Shown here in pieces: positions 11,269 through 21,493 of a DNA stretch of 64,000 nucleotides. The first letter of the stretch is position 1. Every line of letters starts with the position of its first letter. This DNA is from Mesocentrotus franciscanus (Eukaryota; Echinodermata; Echinoidea; Camarodonta; Strongylocentrotidae). The DNA lies in NCBI GenBank assembly GCA_037976565.1, contig CP137685.1, positions 20,138,449-20,202,448 on the forward strand. Direction: 5' to 3'. The position numbers and the translations under genes were made by a program. The notes under the pieces are model-generated. The model did not search any database, was not told the DNA's origin, and saw only the letters and a program-made list of their open reading frames with translations.

Positions 11269-12900
11269 TCAATTCCTACAACCTTCTAACTCTTCCCATG
11301 CTTTGATCATTTCTAAATAGAACTTAGGTACTTTGAGACTTAGTAACCAGGAATCATAGTTACACAAAAAAATAAATCTACCCCCTACCATCTTGAAGCA
11401 GAAATCAAGGTATAGCTTCCATCTCATAGATTTTTCTCCGTACAATAGTCTTTCCACCCACATTACCCGTTGGGTTTTTACAAACGAGTCAAAATTAGTC
11501 ATTCGTAACCCTCCTTCATTATAACCTTGATACAATATTAATCTCTTAATTCGATCTTTCCCATTCCATATAAATTCAAAACATATTTTCTGTATTTCCG
11601 ATATGACCCACTTTGGAACCACTAGTGAAGCAAAATCGTAATTTAATTTACATAATGCATATGTTTTTAATAAATGAATTTTTCCAAACACCGTGAGGTC
11701 CCTCTGTTTCCACCATCCGAGAAGTCTTTTAATCTTGCTTAAAATCTCTTTATAATTCAATTCCTCTCTTATTCTGACGTCTAACGCAAAATACACTCCC
11801 AAAATCTTAATTTCTTTAACCACATTCCCGAAGGGAAGTTTTTCTGATTTGTCTTTGATTTTCCCCAATTTCATAATATTAGTTTTTTCCGCATTAACCC
11901 GTAAACCACTTATTTTCTGAAATAACGTATAAATCTCCTTTACTCTTTCTACAGATTTTTTATTCCTAACAAATATTGTCATGTCATCTGCATATAAAAC
12001 TTGTTTGACTTCAATTCCTCCAATATTAACGCCTTTAATAACCTCATCATTCCTCACTACTGTTGCCAATATTTCAATAGCGAGAATAAATAAATAGGGC
12101 GAGAGTGGATCTCCTTGCCTCACCCTCGCTTAATATCAAAATAACCAGTAGCAAAACCCCCATTCATAACACAGCTACTTATATTACTGTAAATAGTTTT
12201 TACCCACGAACAAAATGAGGGACCGAACCCAAACTTTTCTAAGACTCTAAAGAGGAAAGTATGAGATACTGAATCGAATGCTTTTTCAAAATCAACCGCA
12301 ATCAAATAACTACAGGCTTTATCATCTGACTCCTCATTCAAAATATAGAACATATCATCAATTAAACGTACCGCTTCTCCAATATTACGATTATTCATAT
12401 AGCCCACCTGGTCTACGTGTATGACTTCCTCAAGTACTCCCTTAATTCTTGTAGCTAACACCTTTGACAACATTTTGTAATCAACATTTAATAATGTAAT
12501 CGGCCTATAATTTGTTATGTATCGAGGGTCTTTCCCTTCCTTCTCGATCAAAGTAATAACCCCTTGTTTTTGTGATATGGATAAACTCCCATGACATAAC
12601 CTTCATTTAAAGCATCTACCAAAATATTTCCGATACTTAACCAAAACGTAATATAAAATTCAACTGTAAGGCCATCATTGCCAGGAGACTTGTTTAATTT
12701 CATAGCCTTCAATACCTTTAAGCACTCATCTTTTGTTATTTTACCTTCACATGCTTTCCTTCCATTTTCACTTAATTTTTTAATATCTTTGAAAAACAAA
12801 TTTGTCGTGTCCTCATTAAAAACACTTAACTTTTCCGCATATAAATGTGTATAAAACTTCCTAATCATCGCCAAAATTATGTTCCTATCATATTCAACAC
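11269..12900 (-). pseudogene. LINE reverse transcriptase, broken (right copy)
   Basis: The RT lies in two main open blocks joined at a 1-bp shift near 12120, inside the RQGDPLSP motif region. The catalytic YADD and the FEKAFDSVSH motif are intact. The upstream part (12548-12900) carries KSPGNDGLTVEFY, another conserved RT block. Confidence 0.88.
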
Positions 12901-12901
12901 A

Positions 12902-12962
12902 TAGCACATAGCACACGCGTGCACACACGCACACACACACACACACGCACACGCACACACAC
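12902..12962. repeat. CA microsatellite at LINE truncation point
   Basis: A (CA)n/(CACG)n run directly at the 5' truncation of the right LINE copy. Confidence 0.9.
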
Positions 12963-13189
12963 CCTGCATATTTGTTATTTTGCTTGGAGCTAGGCCTGGG
13001 CGGTTCAATAAAATTATAGTTCAATGTTTCGAGCAAGGAAAGCATTAAACTTATTCTGAAAATATTCATTCATAACAAACAGTCTTGCGATTTATAACCA
13101 TTTGTGTTTAATGTCTGCATTGCCAATATAATGATTTGGTGTTTGCTTTTCCTCCATTAAACTCAAGGTTGGTCACCCTTCAAATGATA

Positions 13190-13335
13190 ATAGTATTAGT
13201 AGCAGTAATGATGTTAATAACAACAATAATAATGTTAATACTAACAACAACAACAACAACAATAATACTAAAAATCATCATCATTATCATATGAATAATA
13301 ATATTGACTATTATAATAATAACTATAGTAAATAT
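13190..13335. repeat. AAT/AAC trinucleotide-rich tract
   Basis: Imperfect runs of AAC and AAT triplets, best at about 13240-13265. Low complexity. Confidence 0.8.
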
Positions 13336-13680
13336 TGAAAACACAGAAACTCCAAATGAAATTCAACAGCATTTTTAAAAACATTTTGACTTTTAATGTA
13401 ATTTGCATCAACGCAGCAGGTTAAATATAGTATTTCTACAAACTAATATTCTTTATGTTCTGTCTCTTTATAATTTGAAATACAAAGCGAAACACAAAGT
13501 GAAATACAGGAAGAAAAAGAATTGCTTCATACAAATCGAATACATCAAATCGTCCGCAAACATGAAAGTAAATATTTGTGTCATTAACAAATATAAGAAA
13601 GATGACGAGAACTTTTTCCCCTTTTACCTTTTCAATACATATAGATAATACCGCAGTAAGAATTTTGTATTTGTCTTCAG

Positions 13681-14255
13681 GGTTGCGTGTTTGGTTGCTG
13701 AATGCATGAAACAAATCAGGTCGATTTGTTGACCAGTCATGAATTTGATATTCAGTATCATTCGCTGCTACGCTAGCAAACATTTTAATAGAGTCTACAT
13801 TAAGAACATAATTTCTGTATGCAGTACATTGAAAATTGAAATTTGCTTGGGTTGCTATCGTTTGCGACAGGCTTGCATGTTTGGCTGCTGAATGCATGAA
13901 ACAAATCAGGTCGATTTGTTGACCATTAATGAATTTGATATCCAGTATCATTCTCTGCTACGTACGCTAGCAAACATTTTAATAGAGTATACATTAAGAA
14001 CATAATTTCTGTATGCAGTACATTGAAAATTGAAATTTGCTTGGGTTGCTATCGTTTGCGACAGGCTTGCATGTTTGGCTGCTGAATGCATGAAACAAAT
14101 CAGGTCGATTTGTTGACCATTAATGAATTTGATATCCAATATCATTCTCTGCTACGCTAGCAAACATTTTAATAGAGTCTACATTAAGAACATAATTTCT
14201 GTATGCAGTACATTGAAAATTGAAAATGCTTGGGTTGCTATCATTTGCGACCGGT
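13681..14255. repeat. Three tandem copies of a 190-194 bp unit
   Basis: Units begin at about 13681, 13871 and 14065 with GCTTGCATGTTTGGCTGCTG or a close variant. Each contains GCTACGCTAGCAAACATTTT and ends TTGCTATCGTTTGCGAC. The last two units are nearly identical. An open frame on the minus strand crosses them without any domain, and I consider it non-coding. Confidence 0.92.
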
Positions 14256-14259
14256 AATG

Positions 14260-15005
14260 GTTAAATTTAAAATGATGAAGACTGTCATTTTATCATGATG
14301 CCATATTGGTTTGCTTTTCAAAACTGTATGTCTAAAAAGGTTTTTTTTATAATTTTTTTTATTCAGCTTATATTTCTCTAAGTCAAATATAAGGCAGTAA
14401 GTAAACGTTAATGGTTATAATCATACTGTTGCGCAGAAAGTTGGAATATATTTTTCTCACCTCTTCTCATGAAAATAATGATTGTGACAATATAATTTAT
14501 TCTTACTGATCAATCTGAACATTCATAGAGATTGATCAATATAGTACTGAGATGGTATAAGCTCTATCTAACTAAAATAAGCTATACTGTCACAATCATT
14601 TCGTGAAATTTCTTTCAAATATGAAAAATTGTTGTCATTCCAACAACTAATAAAGACAGTAAGTGAGTTATTTCTAAACAGCTCATTTTCCATATTCAAA
14701 CTGAAATAACAGGTACATAATAATGATTAAAAGGAAATTGATTGAGTTCTTTCACATACGCGATTTTTAAATGTTGTATTCCCACAACTGTACAACTAAA
14801 TTTATTTCGTATTCAGCTCATTTTCCCTTTTCAAACCAAGACGGCGGGTAGTCGTTGATACTTAAAAATGAAATTAATTGAGTCCTTTCAAATATTATGT
14901 ACATAATTATTGGCTCCCATCACTGTACGACTATAATATTTGAGTGCCAGGAGCGTCACGGAGTGCCGGACATGACTTGTGCATGCGCTATGTAAGAAGC
15001 CACTG
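14260..15005. other. No gene recognised
   Basis: AT-rich DNA with loosely repeated motifs (for example TCATTTTCC... near 14690 and 14820, and GAAATTGATTGAGT near 14737 and again in altered form near 14870), suggesting an old diverged duplication of about 130 bp. Nothing coding is seen. Confidence 0.4.
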
Positions 15006-15013
15006 CTAGTATG

Positions 15014-15477
15014 AGGCCTAAAAAAGATGTTGTATTGCCCTGTAAGTGCCAAAACATGGGTCGGTCGGTCGGAAATCTTCTTTTTTTAAACTTTTTTTTT
15101 AGTGCCTTCAAAATGTGTCATGAAGAGAGTGTTGTAAGCCTTTCCGTAGAAAACTCTAAACAGCGATCGTCGCCCAAAAAATTCAAAACCGGGAATGTCG
15201 CCCAAATCTCCCTGGTTTCTAGCTGCTGCAGTGCATGGTATTCACGTACACGAGGCCGGGGTCTACTTGCATGTTTACGCTAGCAGGATTTTGAAACTAG
15301 GGCAGAAGCCGAGTGAGAATTTGGGAATAACTTGATGATTTTAGGCATTTATATTCCTTTTAAACAAACGAAATACATACTGTTTTATTCATTTTTTTTT
15401 TTTTTTTTTAAGCCGACCGTAGATTTTCAGATTTTTGGTCGGTCGCAAAGGGCAATACAACATCTTTTTTTAGGCCT
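15014..15477. mobile_element. Short TIR element (AGGCCTAAAAAA ends)
   Basis: The ends are inverted repeats of about 28 bp: AGGCCTAAAAAAGATGTTGT at the left, and the reverse complement ending TTTTTTTAGGCCT at the right. Each is followed inward by a GTCGGTCGG or CGACCG block. The 464-bp interior has no transposase. It is consistent with a MITE; no certain target duplication was seen. Confidence 0.72.
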
Positions 15478-15959
15478 GATAATGATTATTACAAGGGTTT
15501 TTATACATCCTTTTCCATATTTAAACTGAGTAGTTGGTCGACCTACTCAGGTTTCTTTATTCAAACACAATATTATACGTATAATATGTGAACTACCCCG
15601 TTCAATGCAAATAGAATATTGGACGTTGAATTGAGTAGTAGAAGCAATTACTTTGCCACTAATGAAGACGGTGAATTCAACATTTTAAATCAAATATTGG
15701 AATGGAAATTGAATAACTTAAGTGGGTGGTTCTTTTGACTTTAAAAAAAAATGCAATGTGTCTCTTTTCTGATTGATTTGATTTCTTTCCATCTTCAAAA
15801 TATGTACAATTATTGCCATCATAAAAGGTTAGGTAAAATTACCGGAACATTATTAAATCGACAATTAACGCCTAGCGATGGTCTTCACACAACGTATATA
15901 CTTGCCTAAATTGACAGCAACGTATTTGAGTGAAAATCGTGTTTGCTTCAAGACGAAAA

Positions 15960-16215
15960 ATTAACTGGAGAGGAAGAGAGAGAGAGCATGGGGGAGTGAA
16001 AGAGAAAGAAAGCGCTAATTGTAGCGATGTGAGGGAGGGGGAGTAAGAAGAAGGGAGAAGAGGAGAAGAGAAAGAGAAATAGAAAGAGAACGGAAGACAG
16101 AGGCAGGGAAGAAGGAAGAGCAAAGTGAAGTGGAACGGAGAGAGAGAGAGAGAGAGAGAGGGCGGGGGAGGGAGGAAAAGGAAGAGAGAGAGAGAGAGAA
16201 AGAGAGTGCGTATAT
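15960..16215. repeat. GA-rich microsatellite tract
   Basis: Imperfect (GA)n and GGAGA-type purine tract. The serine/leucine-rich frames across it are artefacts. Confidence 0.92.
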
Positions 16216-16790
16216 GTGTTTAGAAGAAACAAAGTAGAAAAGCCTTGCATAATATCGTTATGAGCAATGCGATCAAACGATAATTTGCCCGAAGAAGTTT
16301 AAGGATTTTTGAATTGCAGAAGTTGTAGAAATGGCTGTATTTTTAAAATGACAACTCATTCAAAGACGACACAATAGTTAATACTACTACGGGACGTCTA
16401 GTCACCTGATTGCGAATGGAATTAACATCAACCCCCCCACCCCCTGTTAAAAAATATACTACATCTCCCTTATGATATTTGTTTTTAGATGCATGTCAAA
16501 TACATTAATCACATGGTGACATTTATATAAATTCAGTTGCCAATTATTTATAGATTAACATTTTCAAGACAACCATGTAAAATATATTAGCATATTTAAC
16601 GCCCATTCGAATTTCTGTTGACAAAAATAATCCATAAAAAGTAATGAATGCATTATTCTGAATTATTCTAATCGCAATATCCATTATAATAGCGCACACA
16701 TCCATCCAAGAGAATGTTTAAAGCTTCGACAAAGTAAACATTTTCCAAAGATTTTAGCGAGTTGCGTTAGGCACGCCAAGGGGCTGAAAA
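16215..16790. other. No gene recognised
   Basis: AT-rich spacer with a short C-run near 16430. I see no coding or repeat structure. Confidence 0.4.
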
Positions 16791-16804
16791 CATTCAATGA
16801 TTTA

Positions 16805-16915
16805 TCTCCTACCAGGTACCCATTTGCTCCACCTGGGTGGAGAGTGGTGAATGTAAACTGATGTCTTGGTACAGAAAGTTATAGTGCATCGGATGTGGTT
16901 CGAATCGCGTACTAT
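16805..16915. repeat. Fragment of a dispersed SINE-like repeat
   Basis: The block CAGGTACCCATTTGCTCCAC followed by CTGGGTGGAGAGTGG and GAATGTAAACTGATGTCTTG matches the SINE-like sequence at about 29226-29290 and the piece at 63400-63455. The end GGTTCGAATCGC resembles a tRNA B box. Confidence 0.6.
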
Positions 16916-17268
16916 TAATTATTAATCTAGAGTCCAGCAAAGTGTCCGCTAAACCATATCATCTGTTCTTTTGCATGCAAATCTTAAAACATAAAGAATT
17001 TGAGAACTCATTTCGTTGTTGCCATTTGTTGATTTTTGAAAGCCTCCTTTGTTATCAAAGCTTTGAACCTAGTCGAGTATGTGTTACTTGGAGCCATTAC
17101 GGCAAAAGGGGCAAATGGCAAAAGTCGTCCAATGTCAGGGGCGGATCCAGGATTCTCTGGCACAGAATATCTCTAGCTGTTGTAGTGCCCTTCATAAATG
17201 TTCATTTTCGTGTACTTAAAGTTGGATCCGTGTATCAAACACTATTACCTTGCTATATTTCGATCAGT

Positions 17269-18405
17269 TCAATTGATACATATGCATCTGGACAGGGTCT
17301 CCTTGAGTCCTTGTTTAAATGCTTTGTACCTGAACGCGTAAACAATAGGGTTCACGCAGATATTAAAGGTGGCCAAAATAGTTGTGTAGAGGTGCAGACT
17401 ACTGCCTAGGTAATTGCGCGGTACCCCGAAAACGTTGTAGACGAAAAACGTCACCTGGTTGGGTGTCCAACAAACCAGGTATGTTACGTAAACGATCAGG
17501 AGGGTGATTGTGATGTTGCGTCGTCGAAGGTCTCTCCCTTCTTCTGCAGAGGACTTCGCGACCGGCCGTGGATCCTCGACGTTTTGGTTGTTATCAGGAG
17601 GCGCATATGACTGTGGACCTCTTGTCACAAGTCTTTGGGAACCTGCTGCCTCTTGCATGGGTAACCCCTCAGTAGTGCTCGAACATGTTGGATGCCCTAC
17701 CGAATTGGAGACTGGTCCGGGTCTGACGCGCCTCAACGTGCGTAGCTTGGCCGTGATGCATACGAAAGAAAATCCTGTTACGAATACAGGGATTAAGAAC
17801 TCGACGACGAAGGCGGCAACACCTGAAAAAATATTGAAAGCATGACTTGTCTCTACGACGATACAGTCACGGCTTGATTTTTCGTCGTAATCAAAAAATG
17901 CCGCGGCGAAGATTATTTGTATTGTCGGCGCAGTTAGCCAGGCGATTACCGCGATGAGATACAGCGTTCTCCGTTTCAACCGCGTCATGTAGAGTACGGG
18001 GTGTGCAACGGCGATGTAACGCTCGATGGAGATGATCGTGAGATTGAACGACGAGACTGCAAAACCGCTGAAGGTAGCCACTCTGGAGTACCAGACCCGA
18101 CAGAAGAGCTCTGCGCCAAATCCTTTACGACTTGGAGAGAAAGGATACCAAGTCGCCTGGATGGTATGGACGATGAGGATGATAGAGGTGATGAAGTCGA
18201 TGGCGGACTGGGTGACGATGAGCCAATTGGTGTTGTTCTCCCTTGACTGACGTCGAAGCACGGCAAAGCAGAGGGCGTTGCCCAACACACCTAGCACGCC
18301 GAAGAGGATCTGAGAAGCAGTAGCGATAGTGAGATCAATCGACATCGTCTGGGAATCATCTTGTATTGACAAAGTATCGTTTGCCGTTCCCGCCATTTTA
18401 GTCAA
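17269..18405 (-). CDS. Class A (rhodopsin-like) G-protein-coupled receptor, intronless, orphan
   Basis: A single 378-codon exon with seven hydrophobic segments (about residues 26-50, 60-82, 104-126, 148-170, 192-217, 298-322, 336-358). Class A marks are present: GN at 42-43 in TM1, Asp70 in TM2, Cys102 and Cys181 for the extracellular disulfide, ERY at 128-130 ending TM3, CWTP at 312-315 in TM6, and NPIVY at 352-356 in TM7. The N-terminus has an N-D-T glycosylation site. The third intracellular loop is long (about 80 residues) and low in hydrophobicity, ending in the basic RDLRRR before TM6. The tail is short, with Cys374 and Cys376 as possible palmitoylation sites. The start is the first Met; Met4 is an alternative. 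Known: such receptors signal through heterotrimeric G proteins at the plasma membrane. The ligand cannot be named; the overall look is of the peptide/amine-type class A receptors that are expanded and often intronless in echinoderms. It points away from the synthase gene to its right. Confidence 0.92.
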   Translation of the reverse strand: MTKMAGTANDTLSIQDDSQTMSIDLTIATASQILFGVLGVLGNALCFAVLRRQSRENNTNWLIVTQSAIDFITSIILIVHTIQATWYPFSPSRKGFGAELFCRVWYSRVATFSGFAVSSFNLTIISIERYIAVAHPVLYMTRLKRRTLYLIAVIAWLTAPTIQIIFAAAFFDYDEKSSRDCIVVETSHAFNIFSGVAAFVVEFLIPVFVTGFSFVCITAKLRTLRRVRPGPVSNSVGHPTCSSTTEGLPMQEAAGSQRLVTRGPQSYAPPDNNQNVEDPRPVAKSSAEEGRDLRRRNITITLLIVYVTYLVCWTPNQVTFFVYNVFGVPRNYLGSSLHLYTTILATFNICVNPIVYAFRYKAFKQGLKETLSRCICIN

Positions 18406-19715
18406 TCCGAAGCAACGTCTGCGTGTAAATGATTCGCATTATCGTCGCACGGTCGTTTTAAGTAAGATGGTTCAAGAGATAGAGTAGCTCCGCGCTAAAT
18501 CGTCGAGTGTAAATTTCATCTTAAAATTCATCTTAATGTCAATAATACTAGACCGAGAGTCAATAATTGAGAAGGTTGTAACCATGGAAACCATCCTAGA
18601 GTTACTGACAATACACTCAAAATGAATCAAATATTGAGATATGTGAGCATCTGAATGTCGGTTCAATTTAAAGTATATGTTTAGACAAGGGCGGCGGAGC
18701 ATCTTCAAAAGCCGAGGGGGCACTCTCTGGAAAATGGGAGCACCTACAAAGGGAAACCTCGAAGCGAAAATATACAATTTTAGAGATTGGTATATACCCC
18801 TACATTGTGATAACGTTATCAGCATGATTTTAATATTTGTTTCTGTCTTTACATGGTCCAAAATACTGCTTAACAATCATACTTTGCAGTCGAGTGTGCT
18901 GGTCTGAAGATTCATTTGCAATCGAGCGAAGCAAATGTTTTACCATTTGTGAGGTCGCAGTACGAAAATTTCATCTTATAAAGAGGGGAAGAAAAGCAAT
19001 CCTGGTGGGTAAGGGTAAGCAGAGGTAAAGGGAGCACTTATCAGAGGTGGTAAGGGGCACTTATAAAAATGTGGAACGGGCACCTATTAGAAAGAAAAAG
19101 GGACACTTATCTGAAGTCGATGTGGGCGCTGTTGGGACACTTGAAAAGTGGGGGCGCTGTGCCCCAACCCCCCCCCCCCACCGGGAGCGCCGCCTCCGTT
19201 AAAGATATATATTACTTGAAACCAGCCGGAAATTAAAATAAAATCTATATCAAGTAATTTGTGGGCGAAATTGAAATCTGACAATGCACATGATGCGGCG
19301 ATGTGGTGAAAAGTGTTGAGGTACTTAATGTTTTGAATGACTGTGCACAGAACTTTCAAAAACGTCATTATGATAATTATGTTCATACTAGTAAACACTG
19401 GATGCAATTTTGTGGAGTGAAAATGAGCAATGAGGGCACCAATGTCAGAATGAATACGAATTATAGCTGTATAGCTCGCCGTTCGATCGTTCTCAGCCTT
19501 GGAATGCAATCTAAGTAAAATAATGTAATTGTACCATGCATTTTGATCGTAATGAGGCGCACCAATTTAGCGTTCAAGGTTCAATTGTAAGAGTTTCTTG
19601 AAAATAATTCTTATTTGGGAGCTGATCGTTTATTCAAAATTTGCAATTTCTTTAACATTCGTTCGAAACAGTATATCTTTTCAAAATGAACGAATTTTTG
19701 TTCACTTTTCCTCAA
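18406..19715. other. Spacer between GPCR and satellite; possible old repeat at 18685-19200
   Basis: The upstream side of the GPCR holds no other coding block. A segment from about 18685 (GGGCGGCGGAGC) to about 19200 (GGGAGCGCCGCCTCC) has loosely inverted GC-rich ends and an internal, degenerate repetition of GGGCACTTAT-like phrases (19030-19110). This suggests a decayed non-autonomous element. A C-run lies at about 19168-19180. Confidence 0.35.
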
Positions 19716-19719
19716 AATT

Positions 19720-19952
19720 TCATCAAACTGATTCCTTGATTTTTCTTTCACATCTCCGCACAATACCACCCACATATCTGACTTATCGATCTCTGTTCTA
19801 CACACGCCCTCAAGTCTCTTCACTCAATCATCATTTCATCAAACTGATTCCTTGATTTTTCTTTCACATCTCCGCACACTACCACCCACATATCTGACTT
19901 GTCGATCTCTGTTCTACACACGCCCTCAAGTCTCTTCACTCAATTATCATTT
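19720..19952. repeat. Two tandem copies of a 116-bp unit
   Basis: CATCAAACTGATTCCTTGAT begins at about 19721 and again at 19837. The copies differ at only a few positions. No coding meaning was recognised. Confidence 0.92.
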
Positions 19953-20092
19953 GAACATAAAGGAATGTCGGTCACTCTAGACAAATAATTGAAACAAATG
20001 AAAACAAGATATGCAAATGTACTATATACAATTTAATATGTACCACTGAATACAAATAAATACGACTGTGTATAAATCTATTACTATTACAG

Positions 20093-20694
20093 CTTAATAA
20101 GGATAAATTTATCTTTATTTAACAGCTAAATGAGGATAAATTTATCTTCGTTAACAATTCAACAAGGATAAATTTATCTTCGTTTAACAGCCAAACGAGG
20201 ATAAATTTATCTTCGTTAACAGTTCAACGAGGATAAATTTATCTTCGTTTAACAGCCAAACGAGGATAAATTTATCTTCGTTTAACGGCCAAACGAGGAT
20301 AAATTTATCTTCGTTCAACGGCCAAACGAGGATAAATTTATCTTCGTTTAGCGGCCAAACGAGGATAAATTTATCTTCATTCAGCGGCCAAACGAGGATA
20401 AATTTATCTTCGTTTAACGGCCAAACGAGGATAAATTTATCTTCGTTTAGCGGCCAAACGAGGATAAATTTATCTTCGTTAACAGTTCAACGAGGATAAA
20501 TTTATCTTCGTTTAACAGCCAAACGAGGATAAATTTATCTTCGTTTAGCGGCCAAACGAGGATAAATTTATCTTCGTTTAGCGGCCAAACGAGGATAAAT
20601 TTATCTTCGTTTAGCGGCCAAACGAGGATAAATTTATCTTCGTTTAGCGGCCAAACGAGGATAAATTTATCCTCGTTTGGCCGCTAAACGAAGA
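20093..20694. repeat. 33-bp palindromic satellite, 18 units
   Basis: Eighteen copies of a 32-33 bp unit, each containing the 12-bp palindrome GATAAATTTATC. The linker is usually CGTTTAGCGGCCAAACG, itself almost self-complementary; some units have the shorter CGTTAACAGTTCAACG form. Left-end units are more diverged and right-end units nearly identical, suggesting growth at the right. Every unit carries GATAA on both strands. The array lies about 0.7 kb upstream of the synthase start codon, between it and the divergent GPCR gene. There are no unique spacers, so it is not CRISPR-like. Confidence 0.95.
20637..20694. repeat. 58-bp perfect palindrome ending the satellite
   Basis: The last satellite unit is joined to an inverted copy of itself. 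From 20637 to 20694 each base pairs with its mirror base around the centre at 20665/20666, within ATAAATTTAT. It could form a 29-bp stem with no loop. It marks an inversion at the edge of the array. Confidence 0.95.
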
Positions 20695-20699
20695 ATTGT

Positions 20700-21397
20700 A
20701 GAGGTAGGCCTATGGATGGATTCAGGTGGGTATTTTTCATGTCAAGTGAAGTACTGTTTTATTTGGAAATAAGTTGGATGTAGTTTATTTTTATTTATTT
20801 CTTTTTCTTTTTTTCTTTTACTTCTTTTATTAATTTGGAAATAAGTTGGATGATGTTTGTTATTTTTGTTATTTTTTAATTTATTTTTTCTTTACAGCAG
20901 AGGGCCTGTCATTTGGTTTGTACCTCAAACGCCTTTTTTTCTTGCTTTTTTTCACTCAATAATCTTGTATGGCTTTCTTACTCAAGATTATTACTTTGAT
21001 AAGATCTAGGCTACATGTCCTAAAGTTCATGGATTTCGAATTACCACAGTAGGGATGTCTCATTTAAAAATGCCCACCACTGAGTGGCCCAGTAATTGGG
21101 ATGGGGATGGACTGTTTTTCTCCCAATCTCCAGGAGCCGGTTGGCATTAAACAACGATGATAAAACGGGACCCCAATCCACCAACAATGGACCATCTACG
21201 AGATAGCGACCCACGGATTGATCCATGCATGCCCAGACCAATTAGATCGACTTTCTAACGGTGATGGGTCGAGTTTAGCTGTAATTCGCTTGTTGTTGGC
21301 GAATGTAATTTATTTCGATAGGCCGAAATTGATTTGGCTAAAGAGCTGAAAAAGGTGTGTAAACGGACAAGGGAATTCACTATTTTCCGCCGTCATA
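20700..21397. promoter_or_regulatory. Upstream region of the synthase gene (promoter inferred by position)
   Basis: This is the roughly 0.7-kb interval between the satellite and the start codon at 21398. It contains T-rich stretches (20770-20960) and then more balanced sequence. I see no TATA box or Inr that I would defend, and the transcription start and 5' UTR length are unknown. It is called regulatory only because of its position. Confidence 0.3.
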
Positions 21398-21493
21398 ATG
21401 AGTGAAATTCGCCAAAGGGAAGGTGAACAGGTCAAGAAAGAATCCAGTGAGGATGTGAAACCCGAAGATCAAGAACTGAATAAGGAAGAAGAG
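21398..21493 (+). CDS. Synthase exon 1 (start codon, residues 1-32)
   Basis: It begins [11 protein letters not shown], matching the MTELRQR-type start of animal CDS2, and continues as a Lys/Glu-rich cytosolic stretch ending in four acidic codons. The ATG is in a good context (ATAATGAGT). The donor is GAG|GTGAAT, phase 0, which fits the exon-2 acceptor 15.5 kb downstream. Confidence 0.88.

Larger units (their letters stand above)
9986..12901 (-). mobile_element. L1/Tx1-like LINE, right copy, 5'-truncated
   Basis: This second copy of the same LINE family sits immediately upstream of the left copy in the same orientation. It lacks the endonuclease: homology starts at about 12900 in the RT linker, next to a CA microsatellite. 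It contains the complete RT palm (YRPITLLN, DFEKAFDSV, RQGDPLSP, YADD) and the zf-RVT-like tail, at a few percent divergence from the left copy. A frameshift at about 12120 and others near 11230-11270 and 12560 break the frame. A T-rich run (A-rich tail on the element strand) at about 9981-9992 marks its 3' end. Confidence 0.9.

Noticed and set aside
16942..18250. Plus-strand open frames over the GPCR
   Set aside because: Antisense of the receptor; no domain and codon pattern explained by the minus-strand gene.
20093..20694. CRISPR-like regular array
   Set aside because: Units are contiguous 33-bp repeats without unique spacers, no cas genes, and the window is eukaryotic.
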